From: Ornithinimicrobium sp. INDO-MA30-4
GTDB lineage: Bacteria; Actinomycetota; Actinomycetes; Actinomycetales; Dermatophilaceae
NCBI RefSeq assembly: GCF_021535045.1
Contig: NZ_CP091056.1
Location: 744,001-808,000 of the forward strand
Reading direction: 5' to 3'
DNA: 64,000 nt
This document shows positions 51,101 through 60,990 of the stretch, one piece after another. Each line of letters begins with the position of its first letter. Position 1 is the first letter of the stretch. The notes under the pieces are model-generated. The model was not told the DNA's origin and made no database searches. It saw nothing but the letters and a program-made list of their open reading frames with translations. Both the position numbers and the translations under genes were made by a program.

Positions 51101-51408
51101 AACCTAATCTCAAACTCCGACCCAGACAGGCTCGATTCGGCGTGCCCACCGGGGATGAAGAACTCGCGGCGCTCCTTGCGGAGCTTGTCTGTCATCTTCT
51201 CCGTAACGAACGCTGGCGTCGTGAAAATGAACTCCAGCTCAGAAACCTGCTCCAACTCCTTACGGAGCGCCTCGAACGCGAAGATCGAGAACGTCGATGC
51301 GGCGATTCGAACTTTGGAGCCGGCGGTGATCTCAGCCTTGAGGTCATCGCCAAGGAGTTCGGAGACGTTACTGATGATGCGCAAAGTGTGCACCCTCCGC
51401 TCCGTCAT
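48095..51408 (-). CDS. SNF2-type helicase with PLD-like N-terminus (about three frameshifts)
   Basis: This is a protein of about 1,100 residues heading the R-M operon. An N-terminal PLD-like region (AGSKVRIAASTFSIFAFEAL) without a clear HKD motif precedes the helicase core: NFQRDAATGIINKLE, motif I LADSVGLGKTFTALAVIKYY, motif II DLVVIDESHNFRN, motif III LMLSATPVNNRFNDL. After a break near 49745 come KVLVFSAFADTANYLYRELA and LDVLIGTDVISEGKTS, then motif VI in another frame, RIIQRFGRIDRIGSTNAQIQ. The C-terminus ends FELIAFVAIVD. The exact stop is unclear because the raw frame runs into DUF4391. The start may be the GTG at 51393. Confidence 0.82.
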
Positions 51409-52039
51409 TTGAGTGTCCGACCGCGCTGTCCTCGCGGACCCAACCGTTTGCGATGCGCGACTGAAGCATCCACAGACGCCTAGTCTCGTGCGCGGAAACC
51501 CTTATTCCAGCGTTCCACTTGCAGACAGCTTCCTGCCCGAAGCCAACATGGCGGGCAATGGCGTCTCCAGATGCCCTTCGCTCAGTCATGTCTCTCCTCC
51601 AGTCGCGACCGGTGCAGGCCAACTTTCCCGATGGTATAGGAGTGACAACGGGTTACGTAGCGCCAGTCCGAGTGTGTTCGGCCATTGGCCGGATTGCTCG
51701 AACTCTGCGCTACTCAAATGGTCAGGAGCTCAGGCGACCAGGAGTTTCCTGCCGTAGCCCCCCCCCACAGTCGGAGTTTCGTGCAAGTGTGAACACGCGC
51801 GTCAGCACGCGTTCATCGCGCAGCGACAGCAGGGGGGGTACCCGACCCTTTCAACAAATGACGGAGTTGATTCACCTCTTGGCGGTCCTCGTTCGAGGGA
51901 AGGGCAACTACGCACAGCTACCCAGAGGGCGCGTAGCAGGCCCCAGGTGTGTCCCTTGGCTCGGTCAAGGCGTCAGGGTCTGGACTACTTCGCGTACTCC
52001 GGGCTGGCCCAGATCTTGCCGAGCAATTCTCTTCGGCTG
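51409..52039. other. Right-end island spacer without a convincing gene
   Basis: This holds the promoter side of the helicase operon and then noncoding sequence. A short minus-strand frame up to 51589 (MTERRASGDAIARHVGFGQE) has an HTH-like look but no family. A C-rich run lies at 51761-51768 and a G-rich run at 51831-51838. I see no integrase or excisionase gene here, although this end is a likely place for one. Confidence 0.4.
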
Positions 52040-52153
52040 CATCGCGTCCGACGAGCGGTCCTCGAAAGCGGCCGCGACTACCAACCCCACTAACAAAAAC
52101 AGCGGACCTACGAAAACGTAGGTCCGCTGTCGCGGATGTCCTAGGACATCACA
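52040..52153 (+). mobile_element. Remnant of a second IS481-type right end
   Basis: This contains the last codons of a related transposase (RDYQPH then TAA at 52090-52092), the hairpin, the inverted end tgtcgcggatgtcct and the terminal catcaca directly before the tRNA-Pro 3' end. The last ~70 bases match the complete element's right end with several substitutions, so it is a diverged relative rather than a recent copy. The rest of this IS is gone. Confidence 0.7.
52099..52130 (+). terminator. Hairpin of the IS481 remnant
   Basis: This is a 14-bp perfect stem, acagcggacctacg with cgtaggtccgctgt, and an aaaa loop. Relative to 31611-31642, an A:T pair is replaced by G:C, and the loop differs, so the stem is conserved by covariation. 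Confidence 0.6.
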
Positions 52154-52197
52154 CTGTCGGGCTGACAGGATTTGAACCTGCGGCCCCTGACCCCCAG
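52154..52197. repeat. attR: tRNA-Pro 3' half at the right edge of the island
   Basis: These 44 bases are the partner of 31666-31710. The tRNA remains complete on this side because the island's own copy restores the 3' end. Confidence 0.8.
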
Positions 52198-52229
52198 TCA
52201 GGTGCGCTACCAAGCTGCGCCACAGCCCG
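52157..52229 (-). tRNA. tRNA-Pro (GGG anticodon)
   Basis: The acceptor stem CGGGCTG pairs with CAGCCCG. The D-arm region is GGCGCAGCTTGGTAGCGC, and the anticodon arm is CCTGA, loop CTGGGGG, TCAGG, which places GGG at 34-36. The T arm is GCAGGTTCAAATCCTGT. The discriminator is A and no CCA is encoded. It is the integration target of the island. Confidence 0.93.
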
Positions 52230-52292
52230 AAACTCCTTGCGGAGCGAGAGGAACATTACCTCAGCCACGCTCGGAATCCGAATCGAGAAGGA

Positions 52293-53761
52293 TCAGCGGC
52301 GACGCTTTTCACGGACGCGCACCGAGATCTCGATCGGTGACCCAGTGAAGCCAAACTCTTCGCGCAAACGACGCTCCAAGAACCGGCGATAGCCAGCCTC
52401 AATGAAGCCACTCGCAAAGACGACAAACTTCGGCGGACGAGTGTCTGCCTGGGTCGCAAATAGAATGCGTGGCTGCTTGCCCGAACGCACAGGGTGCGGA
52501 TGGGCTGAGGCAATCTCACCGAAGAAGGCGTTGAGCTTGCCAGTCGGGATCCGGCTGTCCCACGACTCCAGCGCCTGCTCAATGGCAGGAACCAAACGGT
52601 TCACGTGGCGGCCAGTCGATGCGGAGATATTGGCCCGTGGCGCCCAGGTGATCTGCACCAATTCGCGCTCAATCTCGCGCTCCAAGTAGTGCTGGCGTTC
52701 TTCGTCCAGGGTGTCCCACTTGTTGTAGGCCACCACGAGGGCACGACCGGAGTCGACAACCTGCTGGATCACGCGGATGTCCTGCTCGGCGATCGACTCA
52801 GAGACGTCAATCAGCACCACAGCAACCTCGGCCTTCTCCAAGGCTCCTGAGTGCGCAATGACGCATAGAAGTCGGCGCCACGAGTCATGTGCACGCGGCG
52901 GCGAATGCCTGCAGTGTCGACGAAGCGCCAGGTCTTGCCGCCAAGCTCAATCAACTCATCGACGGGGTCGCGCGTGGTGCCAGCGACGGTGTCGACAACA
53001 ACACGCTCAGAGCCCGCCAAACGGTTTAGCAGGCTCGACTTGCCGACGTTGGGGCGTCCCAGCAGTGCCACCCGACGCGGACCGCCTTCAGCCCACTCAT
53101 CAGCGACAGATGACTCGCTCGGCAACACGTCCAGAACGGCGTCGAGCACGTCGCCACTCCCCCGGCCGTGCAGCGCGGAGACTGGCCACGGTTGGCCCAG
53201 TCCGAGCGACCACAGCATGGCTGCATCGGCTTCGGTGCGTGGGTCATCAACCTTGTTGGCGACCAAAATCACTGGCTTGCCAGAGCGGCGCAACAAGCGC
53301 ACGACGGCCTCGTCGGTGTCGGTGGCGCCGACGGTGGCATCAACAATGAAGAGGACGGCGTCGGCCAATTCAATGGCGACCTCTGCCTGCTCCGCAACGC
53401 GAAGGTGGATCCCAGTGGCATCGACTTCCCATCCGCCGGTGTCGACCAGGGTGAAGTCACGCCCGGCCCACTCAGCCTCGTACGAAACGCGGTCACGCGT
53501 CACTCGGGACGTCTTCAACAACAGCCTCACGGCGGCCAATGATCCGGTTGACCAGCGTCGATTTGCCCACGTTGGGGCGTCCAACAACGGCAACCACCGG
53601 GCGCGCCTGCACCATGCCAGCTTCGGAGCCCTGATTGGCCGTGCCGTCCACTAGTGCGCGGTCGGCATCAGTGAGCTCGAAGTCCTCCAGGCCGCCCGAA
53701 GGGCGACCTCCATGTTGCTGTCGAGCTCAGCAGGCTGGCTGCTGGGCGGGTTGGTGGTCAT
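52293..53761 (-). CDS. der: Ribosome-associated GTPase Der/EngA (several frameshifts)
   Basis: This is a double-GTPase of about 490 residues for 50S subunit maturation. The ATG at 53761 overlaps the sufE stop (ATGA) after a GAGGAG site. An acidic leader ([18 protein letters not shown]) precedes the first G domain ([15 protein letters not shown] read across frames near 53570, then [16 protein letters not shown]). The second G domain has [30 protein letters not shown] and [10 protein letters not shown]. Breaks lie near 53695, 53525 and 52850. The KH-like C-terminus ends [10 protein letters not shown]. Confidence 0.9.
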
Positions 53762-54243
53762 GACTGCTCCTCATTGGCCACGCTTGTGGCATCGCTTTCC
53801 AGCCGCAACGCCACTTGGCGCTTGATGCGACTCAACATCCCCACCATCCCACGCATTCGCAGCGGAGAGACAGCTTCAGCCAGTCCAAATCGGAAAGGCG
53901 CATCGTCGGGCACGTCCAGCACGGATTGCGCTGGCAGCCCATCGAGGGATTCGTACAAAATTCCGGCGAAGCCCTTGGTCGTGGGGGCTTCGTCAGGTGC
54001 CTCAAAGTACAGCCGCACGGTGCGGAAACCGTCGTCTCGCAACTCCGCGATCACGAAGACTGGGGACTGGCACTCATCGACACGTTCTAGCTTGTCCAGG
54101 TTGCCTGCATACCGCTCGGGTAGTTCGGGCACACCGTCGGCAAGTTCTAGCAAAATCTGCAGACGTTCCTTGGCGCTGACGGACTGGAAATCCTCTGCCA
54201 ACTCCGCCATCGCCATCGGCAGGTCGCTTTCGCGGTGCCCCAT
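53758..54243 (-). CDS. sufE: SufE-family sulfur acceptor
   Basis: This is a protein of about 161 residues. It starts at the ATG at 54243, which shares a base with the sulfurtransferase stop. The SufE pattern [20 protein letters not shown] is followed by [14 protein letters not shown], with the sulfur-accepting Cys, and by [20 protein letters not shown] and [20 protein letters not shown]. It should accept persulfide from a cysteine desulfurase; coupling to the adjacent rhodanese suggests a local sulfur-transfer pair. Confidence 0.88.
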   Translation of the reverse strand: MGHRESDLPMAMAELAEDFQSVSAKERLQILLELADGVPELPERYAGNLDKLERVDECQSPVFVIAELRDDGFRTVRLYFEAPDEAPTTKGFAGILYESLDGLPAQSVLDVPDDAPFRFGLAEAVSPLRMRGMVGMLSRIKRQVALRLESDATSVANEEQS

Positions 54244-55112
54244 CAGCGCTCCACCGGGACGCGCACAGCGTTGCCCCACTCGGTCCACGAGCCGTCGTAG
54301 TTGCGCACAGCGTCAAAGCCGAGCAAGTGCGTCAGCACAAACCAGGTGTGCGAACTGCGCTCACCGATGCGGCAGTAGGCGACAACGTCATCTTGCGGTG
54401 AGAGGCCCTGCTCTTTTTGGTAGATCGCTTCAAGCGCCGAGCGGCTCAAGAAAGTCCCGTCCTCGTCTGCGGCGCGGGCCCACGGGACCGACTTCGCGCC
54501 GGGGATGTGGCCACCCCGCATGGCACCTTCTTGGGGGTAGTCGGGCATGTGCAGCAACTCGCCCTTGAACTCACCGGGCGAACGCACGTCGACGAGGGCC
54601 TTGCCCAAGTGCTCCAGCACGTCTTCCTTGAACGCACGGATGGGTGCGTCGACCCGCTCAACCACGGGGTATTCGCTGGTCTCGACAGCGGGCACGTCAC
54701 GAGTCATCTCGCGCTCTTCGGCAATCCACTTGGCACGGCCGCCGTCCAGCAGACGCACGTCTTCGTGACCGAAGAGGGTCATCACCCAGAGGGCATAGGC
54801 AGCCCACCAGTTGTTCTTGTCGCCGTAGATCACGACCGTGTCCTCGCGCGAAATGCCGCGCTCACTCATCACGGCGGCGAACTGCTCGCCATCGACGTAA
54901 TCACGGCTGAACTGGTCGTTGAGGTCGAGGTGCCAGTCCAACTTTAACGACCCGGGGATGTGGCCGGTCTCGTAGAGCAGAACGTCTTCGTCGGACTCAA
55001 GCACGACAAGTCCAGGCGTGCCCGCGTTGTCGGCGAGCCACTGGGTGGACACCAATCGCTCTGGGTGGGCGTAGGCGGAAAATTTTTCGTTGTTCTCGAC
55101 GGGAACGCTCAT
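54243..55112 (-). CDS. sseA: Thiosulfate/3-mercaptopyruvate sulfurtransferase (two rhodanese domains)
   Basis: This is a 289-residue tandem rhodanese. The inactive N-terminal domain has [20 protein letters not shown] and [19 protein letters not shown]. The catalytic C-terminal domain has [38 protein letters not shown] and the active-site loop [19 protein letters not shown] use the ATG at 55112 (MSVPVEN); the longer frame has no support. The CRIGERS loop is the form usual for actinobacterial CysA/SseA proteins. It is coupled to sufE. Confidence 0.88.
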   Translation of the reverse strand: MSVPVENNEKFSAYAHPERLVSTQWLADNAGTPGLVVLESDEDVLLYETGHIPGSLKLDWHLDLNDQFSRDYVDGEQFAAVMSERGISREDTVVIYGDKNNWWAAYALWVMTLFGHEDVRLLDGGRAKWIAEEREMTRDVPAVETSEYPVVERVDAPIRAFKEDVLEHLGKALVDVRSPGEFKGELLHMPDYPQEGAMRGGHIPGAKSVPWARAADEDGTFLSRSALEAIYQKEQGLSPQDDVVAYCRIGERSSHTWFVLTHLLGFDAVRNYDGSWTEWGNAVRVPVER

Positions 55113-55122
55113 GGGCGCCTCC

Positions 55123-55822
55123 TTAAGGTTGGGTTGGCATTTGCGCAGTGACAACTTCGTTCACTGCAGCCACTGATTGCTCAAACGTCAGCGCGGAGGT
55201 GTCGATTCCCACGACACCCTCGGCCGGTTCAAAGAACGCGCTGACTGTTGCGTCTTCTTGGTCGCGGCGCACAACTTGATCGCGCAACGCTTCCTCGGAT
55301 TGCGCCACCGAGGCTTTGGTGAGTTGAGCGGAGCGGCGGTTGAGCCTGGCTTCTTCAGAGGCCGTCAGCAAGATCCGCACCTCAGCATCAGGGGCAACGA
55401 CCGTCGTGACGTCGCGTCCCTCGGCAACGATTCCTGAGCCAAGAGCGCGACTACGGGCAATCAGCGCCCGCTGGCGGCTCTTGAGGTTGGCCCGAACGGC
55501 CAAGTTGGTGGCCACAGTGGAGACCACTGCGGTGATTTCGGGGTCCGCACGGCTGCGGTGATGTCATTGCCATCAACCATCAGACGCTGATCGTTAGGAT
55601 TCAGCGGCATATCCAATGGCAGGTCCACCGTGGCGCGAGCGACACTCTCGGCATCCTCAAGGTCAATTTCTTGCTGCAGACACCACCAAGCCACGGCGCG
55701 ATACATCGCTCCCGTGTCGAGGTAGTGGAATCCAATTTGCGGGCCACCGCTTTGGAGACGCTGGATTTGCCGGAGCCGCTAGGCCCGTCGATCGCCACTG
55801 TTGCTGGTCTCGCCGAGTTCAC
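55123..55822 (-). CDS. cmk: (d)CMP kinase (two or more frameshifts)
   Basis: This is cytidylate kinase, about 233 residues when joined. The P-loop is [20 protein letters not shown]. After a break near 55725 come [20 protein letters not shown] and MLVDGNDIT-like [13 protein letters not shown]. After a second break near 55540 the NMP-binding and lid parts follow, [40 protein letters not shown] and [17 protein letters not shown]. The start is a GTG. It lies between rluB and the sulfurtransferase, close to der, as in many Actinobacteria. Confidence 0.88.
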
Positions 55823-55876
55823 TGCTCTAGCCTAACGGGCATCCAGGCTTGTCCAGGCCTCAGCAGGCGCGACCTC

Positions 55877-56861
55877 TCACATACCGGCAGCGCGGTGCAG
55901 TCCGCCGACTTCTTCCTTCGTCAACGCACGACTGCGGCCAGGCTTCAACTCGCCGAGGCGCACTGGGCCAACCTGGGTGCGGGCAAGTGCCAGCACCGGA
56001 TACCCCACCGCATCGAGCATGCGTCGAACGACGTGGTTGCGACCCTCGTGGATCACCAACTCAACAATGGCCTTGCCGGGCAGCGAGTCGACCAGCTTGA
56101 ACTGTCAACGCTGGCTTTGCCATCTTCGAGTTCAACGCCAGAGCGCAATTGAGCACCCACGTCGCGACCGACGGGGCCGCGCACCTGAGCGACATACGTC
56201 TTAGGGACGCCGAATGCCGGGTGCTGCAGCTGGTGAGCCAGGTCCCCATCGTTGGTGAGCAACAGCAAGCCCTCGGTGTCAGCGTCCAAACGGCCGACGT
56301 GGAACAACCGCTCATTGCGCTGACCGACATAGTCAGACAACGAGACGCGACCAAGGTCGTCGTTCATCGTCGACACCACACCAAGTGGCTTGTTGAACGC
56401 GAGATAGACTTTGGTGTCGTCAAAGACCACACGGGTGCCATCGACGTGGACAATCTGATTGACCGGGTCCACGCGGGTGCCCAGCTCCTTGGTGCGAACG
56501 CCATCGACGGTCACTCGCCCCTGCTCAATCAACTTTTCGCAGGCACGACGCGAGCCAATCCAGCTGACGCCAGGAGCTTCTGCAGTCGAGTGCCAGCCGG
56601 GTCGTGCACGTCAAACGACGGCTCGGGCTTGGCCTTCATCGCTTGCTGAGGTGTGTTGTCGCGGCTCTTGGGGACTGGCCCACTGCCCTTAACACGTCCG
56701 CCACCGGAGCGAACACCGCCGGGGCCGGAGTTGCGCGAACTACCGGAGCCTCGTTGAGCTCCGCCTGAACCTCGTTGAGGTCCACCTGATCCGCGCTGGG
56801 GCCCGCCCGAGCCTCGGTTAGGCCCGCCGGAGCGTCCTGAGTTCGGTGGTTTGGGGGTCAT
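55877..56861 (-). CDS. rluB: 23S rRNA pseudouridine synthase, RluB family (two frameshifts)
   Basis: This protein of about 328 residues makes pseudouridine in 23S rRNA. A low-complexity N-terminal tail of Gly/Ser/Arg repeats (GGPQRGSGGPQRGSGG) precedes the S4 domain (RLQKLLASAGL, then CEKLIEQGRVTVDGVR after a break near 56545). The catalytic motif is GRLDADTEGLLLLTNDGDLA, preceded by FNKPLGVVST. A second break near 56110 precedes VIHEGRNHVVRRMLDAVGYP. The start overlaps the scpB stop by 4 bases. Confidence 0.9.
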
Positions 56862-57483
56862 GCCAGTCCTTCCGCTGCCAACTCGTCCAACATTTCCGCA
56901 GAGGGAAGATAAGGAGCCAGGGCTGGCAATTCGTCGAGGCTCTCCAGACCCATTCGCTGGAGAAAGTAATCAGTTGTGCCATATAGCAGGGCACTCGTTG
57001 ACCCATCTTGCCCTATTTCACGGATCAATCCACGTGCGACCAGGGTGCGGGTGACACCATCGACGCTGACGCCACGGATTGCGGCGATCCGGGCCCGCGA
57101 TATCGGTTGCCGATACGCGACGACTGCAAGTGTCTCCAAAGCTGCTTGGCTGAGCCGCCCTTGCGCACCGCCGAGCAGGAACTTTTCCACTGCCGACGCA
57201 TACTCAGGGCGCGAATAGATCCGCCAACCCCCGGCGAACCGGCGCAGCATAAATCCACGTTCTTGCTGTTCATAGGAGGCCGAGAGGTCCTGCAGCAACT
57301 GCGCAACCTCATCGGGTGCGACATCGAGAGCCGCAGCCAAAGCAGACTCCTGCGCTGGTTCATCGATCACCATCAGCACCGCTTCTAGGGCGGCGCGCAG
57401 GCCACCGGGCGTGCTGTCGTGTGCGAGGTCCCGCTCTCCTCCAGGGCCGTGCCGAGCGCGGCGTCGTTACCTGCGTCACTCAT
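56858..57483 (-). CDS. scpB: Segregation and condensation protein B (frameshift near 57420)
   Basis: This is a protein of about 208 residues that joins ScpA and SMC in the bacterial condensin. The N-terminus from ATG 57483 reads MSDAGNDAALGTALEESG and breaks; the winged-helix domains follow: MLRRFAGGWRIYSRPEYASA, LSQAALETLAVVAYRQPISR and ARIAAIRGVSVDGVTRTLVA. The start overlaps the scpA stop by 8 bases. Confidence 0.9.
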
Positions 57484-58305
57484 CGACATCTCCTTCGTCG
57501 AATTCTGCACCGACATGGGTGGCAACAGCGCCGCCATCCATCGCAGCCCCAATCCAGGTAGCGGTCAACGCGCCGAGTGCATCGGCCTGGTCCAACTCCA
57601 CCAACGACTCTCGGAACAGCTCTAGCAAAGCCAAAAGCGGGCCACCACCACCAACGTCGAGTCAGCATCCGCAATCAACTCTGCAAACGTCGATGCGCCG
57701 TGCTCTTGCAATCGGCCCGCCACCAGAGCCGTCTGCTCGCGCACCGACACCGTCGAGGTATGCAGGTGCTCCAGGCCCACGACAGGCTCCGGTTTGGGCA
57801 ACATCGCCCCAACCGCGATCATCGCCAACTGCTCGCCGGTCACCTTCAGTTGAACCTCGGGCAACAACTTGGCGAAACGCTCTTCGATGCCGACATCGCG
57901 TGGCCAGATGCGGCCGTGCTTGGTTAGTCGATCGTCCAACTCAGCCGCGACCTCTTTGAACGCTCGATATTGCAGCAGTCGGGCAAAGAGCAGATCTCGC
58001 GCCTCAATCAGCGCCAGATCTTCTTCGTCTTCTTCGCGACTCCCCGGCAGCAACCGGCTGGCTTTGATGTCCAGCAGTGTCGCCGCGATCAGCACAAACT
58101 CTGAGGCCTGAGACAAATCCCAGAGATCGCCCTTGGCTTGAGCAGCCCGCATATGAGCAACGAACTCGTCGGTGATGTGCGCCAGAGCAATCTCGGTGAC
58201 GTCGAGTTTGTGCTTGGAAATCAAGCCCAGGAGCAACTCGAATGGCCCCGAAAACGCGTCGAGGTGAACTTCAAACGGTGTGGCTGCCCTGCGATTAGTC
58301 AGCAC
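57476..58305 (-). CDS. scpA: Segregation and condensation protein A (frameshift near 57637)
   Basis: This is a kleisin of about 277 residues. The N-terminal domain reads FEVHLDAFSGPFELLLGLIS, KHKLDVTEIALAHITDEFVA and ASEFVLIAATLLDIKASRLL. The premature end VVARFWLC is repaired by one T in TTTT, giving RFLALLELFRESLVELDQAD, the C-terminal winged helix, and a stop at 57476. The start is the GTG at 58305. It bridges SMC heads and is encoded between parA and scpB. Confidence 0.91.
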
Positions 58306-58322
58306 ACCGCCTGGTGCCTCGC

Positions 58323-59246
58323 TCAGGGTGCGTCTCCGCGAGAGATGAGCTCCCGAGCCAGTTGACGGTAGGCTTCGGCGCCACTGTGCGTGCTGGCGTA
58401 GGAGGTGATGGGCTCGGCTGCCAGCGTGGCGTCCGGGAACTTCACGGTGCGGCTGATCACCGTGTGGAAGACGTCGTCCTGGAAGTGGTCGACCACGCTC
58501 TTGACGACCTCACGCGAGTGCAGCGTGCGGCCGTCATACATGGTGGCCAAGATGCCATCCATCTCCAGACGTGGGTTGAGGCGGTCGGTGATCTTTTCGA
58601 TCGTCTCGATCAACAACGCGACACCGCGCATCGCAAAGAACTCGCACTCCAGCGGAATCATCACACCGTGGGCCGCCGTCAACGCGTTGACCGTGAGCAA
58701 ACCCAGAGAGGGCTGGCAGTCGATCAGGATCACGTCGTAGTCGTCTAAGACCGGTCGCAAGACACGGCTCAACACCTGCTCGCGGGCAACTTCGCCGACC
58801 AACTGCACTTCGGCAGCCGAGAGATCAATGTTGGCCGGGATCAGGTCCAGGTTGTTGACCCGAGTCGTCTTGATCAGATCTTTGACGTCGTGTCCACGCT
58901 CAACCAACAAGTTGTAGACCGTCTTGTCCAACTCGTGCGTGCGCACACCCAGACCGACAGACAGTGCCCCTGAGGGTCAAAGTCGACCAGCAACACGCGA
59001 CGGCCATATTCGGCCAACGCTGCGCCCAGGTTGATCGTGGTTGTGGTCTTGCCAACCCCGCCCTTTGGTTGCACATTGCGATGATGCGGGCCGGGCCATG
59101 CGACTCCAACGGCATCGGCTCTGGGAAGTCCGGCAGGGTCGGCCAGTCGGACCGATCTGCCCCGAACCAGCAGTTTCGGTCCCCGGTAGGCGTTCGTGCT
59201 CGGTCCGATTGCTGCCACCACGTGGGGTGGACTCTTGCGATGTCAC
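58323..59246 (-). CDS. parA: ParA-family ATPase (two frameshifts)
   Basis: This is a Walker-type ATPase of about 307 residues. A variable leader of ~60 residues precedes the deviant Walker A, read across a break near 59070 as [20 protein letters not shown]. It is followed by [10 protein letters not shown], then after a second break near 58960 by [40 protein letters not shown] and [15 protein letters not shown]. In Actinobacteria this copy sits between xerD and scpA and is distinct from the oriC-linked ParA; no parB follows here. Confidence 0.9.
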
Positions 59247-59323
59247 CTTGTCAGCCCTTACTTCCCGTCTTGGTTAGCGTCACGCCAATCCATGAAGACC
59301 CTAGCCCGCAATTGCGCATGCGG

Positions 59324-60269
59324 CTAACGCGCCCGCGGATGCGCCTGCGCGTAAACCTCTCGCAGGCGTTGCGTCGACACGTGAGTGTAGATCTGCGTCG
59401 TCGTCACTGACGCATGCCCGAGCAGTTCTTGCACCACTCGAATGTCTGCTCCCCGTCCAACAAATGTGTGGCGAATGAGTGCCGAAGCGTATGCGGGCTC
59501 ACCTCCTGCGCCAAGTTGGCTCGGGCAGCTGCGCCTTTGAGCACCGTCCACGCACTCTGTCGCGAGAGCCGCCCTCCTCGTTGATTAACCCATAGCGCGT
59601 GCGTCCTTTGCCCGCGCCAAGCAGTGCCGGGCGCCCACGCACGAGGTAAGCCTCTAAAGCTTCAACGGCGAAGGAGCCCAGTGGGACAAAACGTTCCTTG
59701 CCGCCCTTGCCCCAGACCCGCACCGCAGCCTCCCCCGCCAATGCGGGAAGGTCGTCCACATCTAAAGCCGTTAGCTCACTCACCCGCGCACCACTGGCAT
59801 ACAAACCTCCAGCAAGGCCCGATCGCGTAGCGCCGCCGGGGTGTCTCCAACCGAGGCAGCCTGCAGCAACGCCTCGACCTGATCGATCCGCAGCGCCTTG
59901 GGCAACGAGCGTGGTGGAGTCGGCGGTGCGACACGCTGGGCTGGATCCAGCGCGCTCTCCCCTCAAGAGCCAAGAACTTGTGGAAGCCCCGCACTGCCAC
60001 GATGCTGCGCGCGGCTGACGTGGCGGTCAGGGCAGCACGCTCTTCTCTGCCGGTCCGCAACTCGGTGAGGAACTCCTCCACATGCTTGCCCCGAACGTCG
60101 CCGAGCGCAGTGACCCCAGAGCGGTCCAAAAGTCAACGTAGTGGCCAATGTCTCGGCGATAGGCGCAGAGTGTGTTGGCTGAGAGACCGCGCTCCACCCG
60201 GAGGTGATCCAGCCAGCCTTGAGCCAAGACCCGCACCGGGCTGCTGGGGTCTGCTGCGGTCTGGGTCAC
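59324..60269 (-). CDS. xerD: Tyrosine recombinase XerD (about five frameshifts)
   Basis: This is a recombinase of about 315 residues that resolves chromosome dimers at dif. The SAM-like N-terminal domain reads [20 protein letters not shown] and [14 protein letters not shown], then [16 protein letters not shown] and [16 protein letters not shown]. The catalytic domain pieces are [19 protein letters not shown] (first Arg), [16 protein letters not shown] (Lys), [20 protein letters not shown] (HxLR), [20 protein letters not shown] (His/Tyr). This is the most fragmented gene in the window. Its position ahead of parA identifies it as chromosomal XerD rather than the island's integrase. Confidence 0.88.
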
Positions 60270-60361
60270 CCGCCCATTGTGCCCAGAAGGCAATGACGAG
60301 ACGTGGAGATGGGTCGGAGAGTCGGTGCCTGCCGCTTCATCGGCGCTGACAAGATGACGGG

Positions 60362-60976
60362 ATGATCTGGTATGCCGAGACTCGCCGCCGCCGCATGGTG
60401 CAAATTGTTGGTGATCTAGCTATGGCCTTGTGGGTCTACGGGTGGGTTCGGATCGGTTTGTGGGCTCAGGACCAACTTGGTGCCCTAGCTCGTCCCGCCG
60501 ATCCGTTACGAGATGCTGGCACGTCACTCTCCGATCGAATGAACGATGTTGCCGGCACGATCGGCGAAGTGCCCTTGGTGGGCAACGATCTGACCGGCCC
60601 CTTCACCGGGGCGGCCGGCGTTGGCGACAACTTGGTTGCGGCCGGAGACAATCTGCAATCTTCCGTCGACCAGGTGGCCCTTTGGACTGGACTAGCTATC
60701 GCCGGCGTGCCAATCGTGGTGGTCTTTGCGCTCTGGCTGACGCTGCGGGTCCGGTTCGCTCGCCGAGCCGCCCGGGTCGCCCATGTTCGCGACAACCCTG
60801 ATTTCTTGGAGTTGTTAGCTCTGCGCGGGTTGGTCAACACCAAAGTCGACAAGTTGAGCAAGATGAGCCCCGGGCTGATCCAGGGCTGGCGCGCAGGAGA
60901 CCCAGCCGTGCAAGAACACCTGGCTGCGCATGAGTTGCGCCGAGTGGGGTTGCGCCCCGCACGTCTGTGGCGCTAA
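60362..60976 (+). CDS. Actinobacterial membrane protein, unknown function
   Basis: This is an intact 204-residue protein with a helix near the N-terminus ([20 protein letters not shown]) and one in the middle ([20 protein letters not shown]), separated by an extracytoplasmic segment of ~70 residues ([18 protein letters not shown] onward). A basic cytoplasmic tail carries [20 protein letters not shown]. The same architecture is common in Actinobacteria, usually labelled hypothetical. It is convergent with the his operon. Confidence 0.72.
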   Translation: MIWYAETRRRRMVQIVGDLAMALWVYGWVRIGLWAQDQLGALARPADPLRDAGTSLSDRMNDVAGTIGEVPLVGNDLTGPFTGAAGVGDNLVAAGDNLQSSVDQVALWTGLAIAGVPIVVVFALWLTLRVRFARRAARVAHVRDNPDFLELLALRGLVNTKVDKLSKMSPGLIQGWRAGDPAVQEHLAAHELRRVGLRPARLWR

Positions 60977-60990
60977 AGACCAGATCCTCT

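Noticed and set aside
48095..51408. DISARM drmD/drmA-type system
   Set aside because: The helicase is SNF2-like with a PLD-like region, but no DUF1998 (drmB) or separate drmC gene is present, and the partners are clearly type III Mod and Res.
56680..56850. Short tandem repeats resembling a repeat array
   Set aside because: They encode the Gly/Ser/Arg-rich low-complexity tail of RluB, with no spacer-repeat structure, so not CRISPR.
59324..60269. The tyrosine recombinase as the island's integrase
   Set aside because: It is 7 kb outside the att sites and sits in the conserved chromosomal xerD-parA-scpA order.
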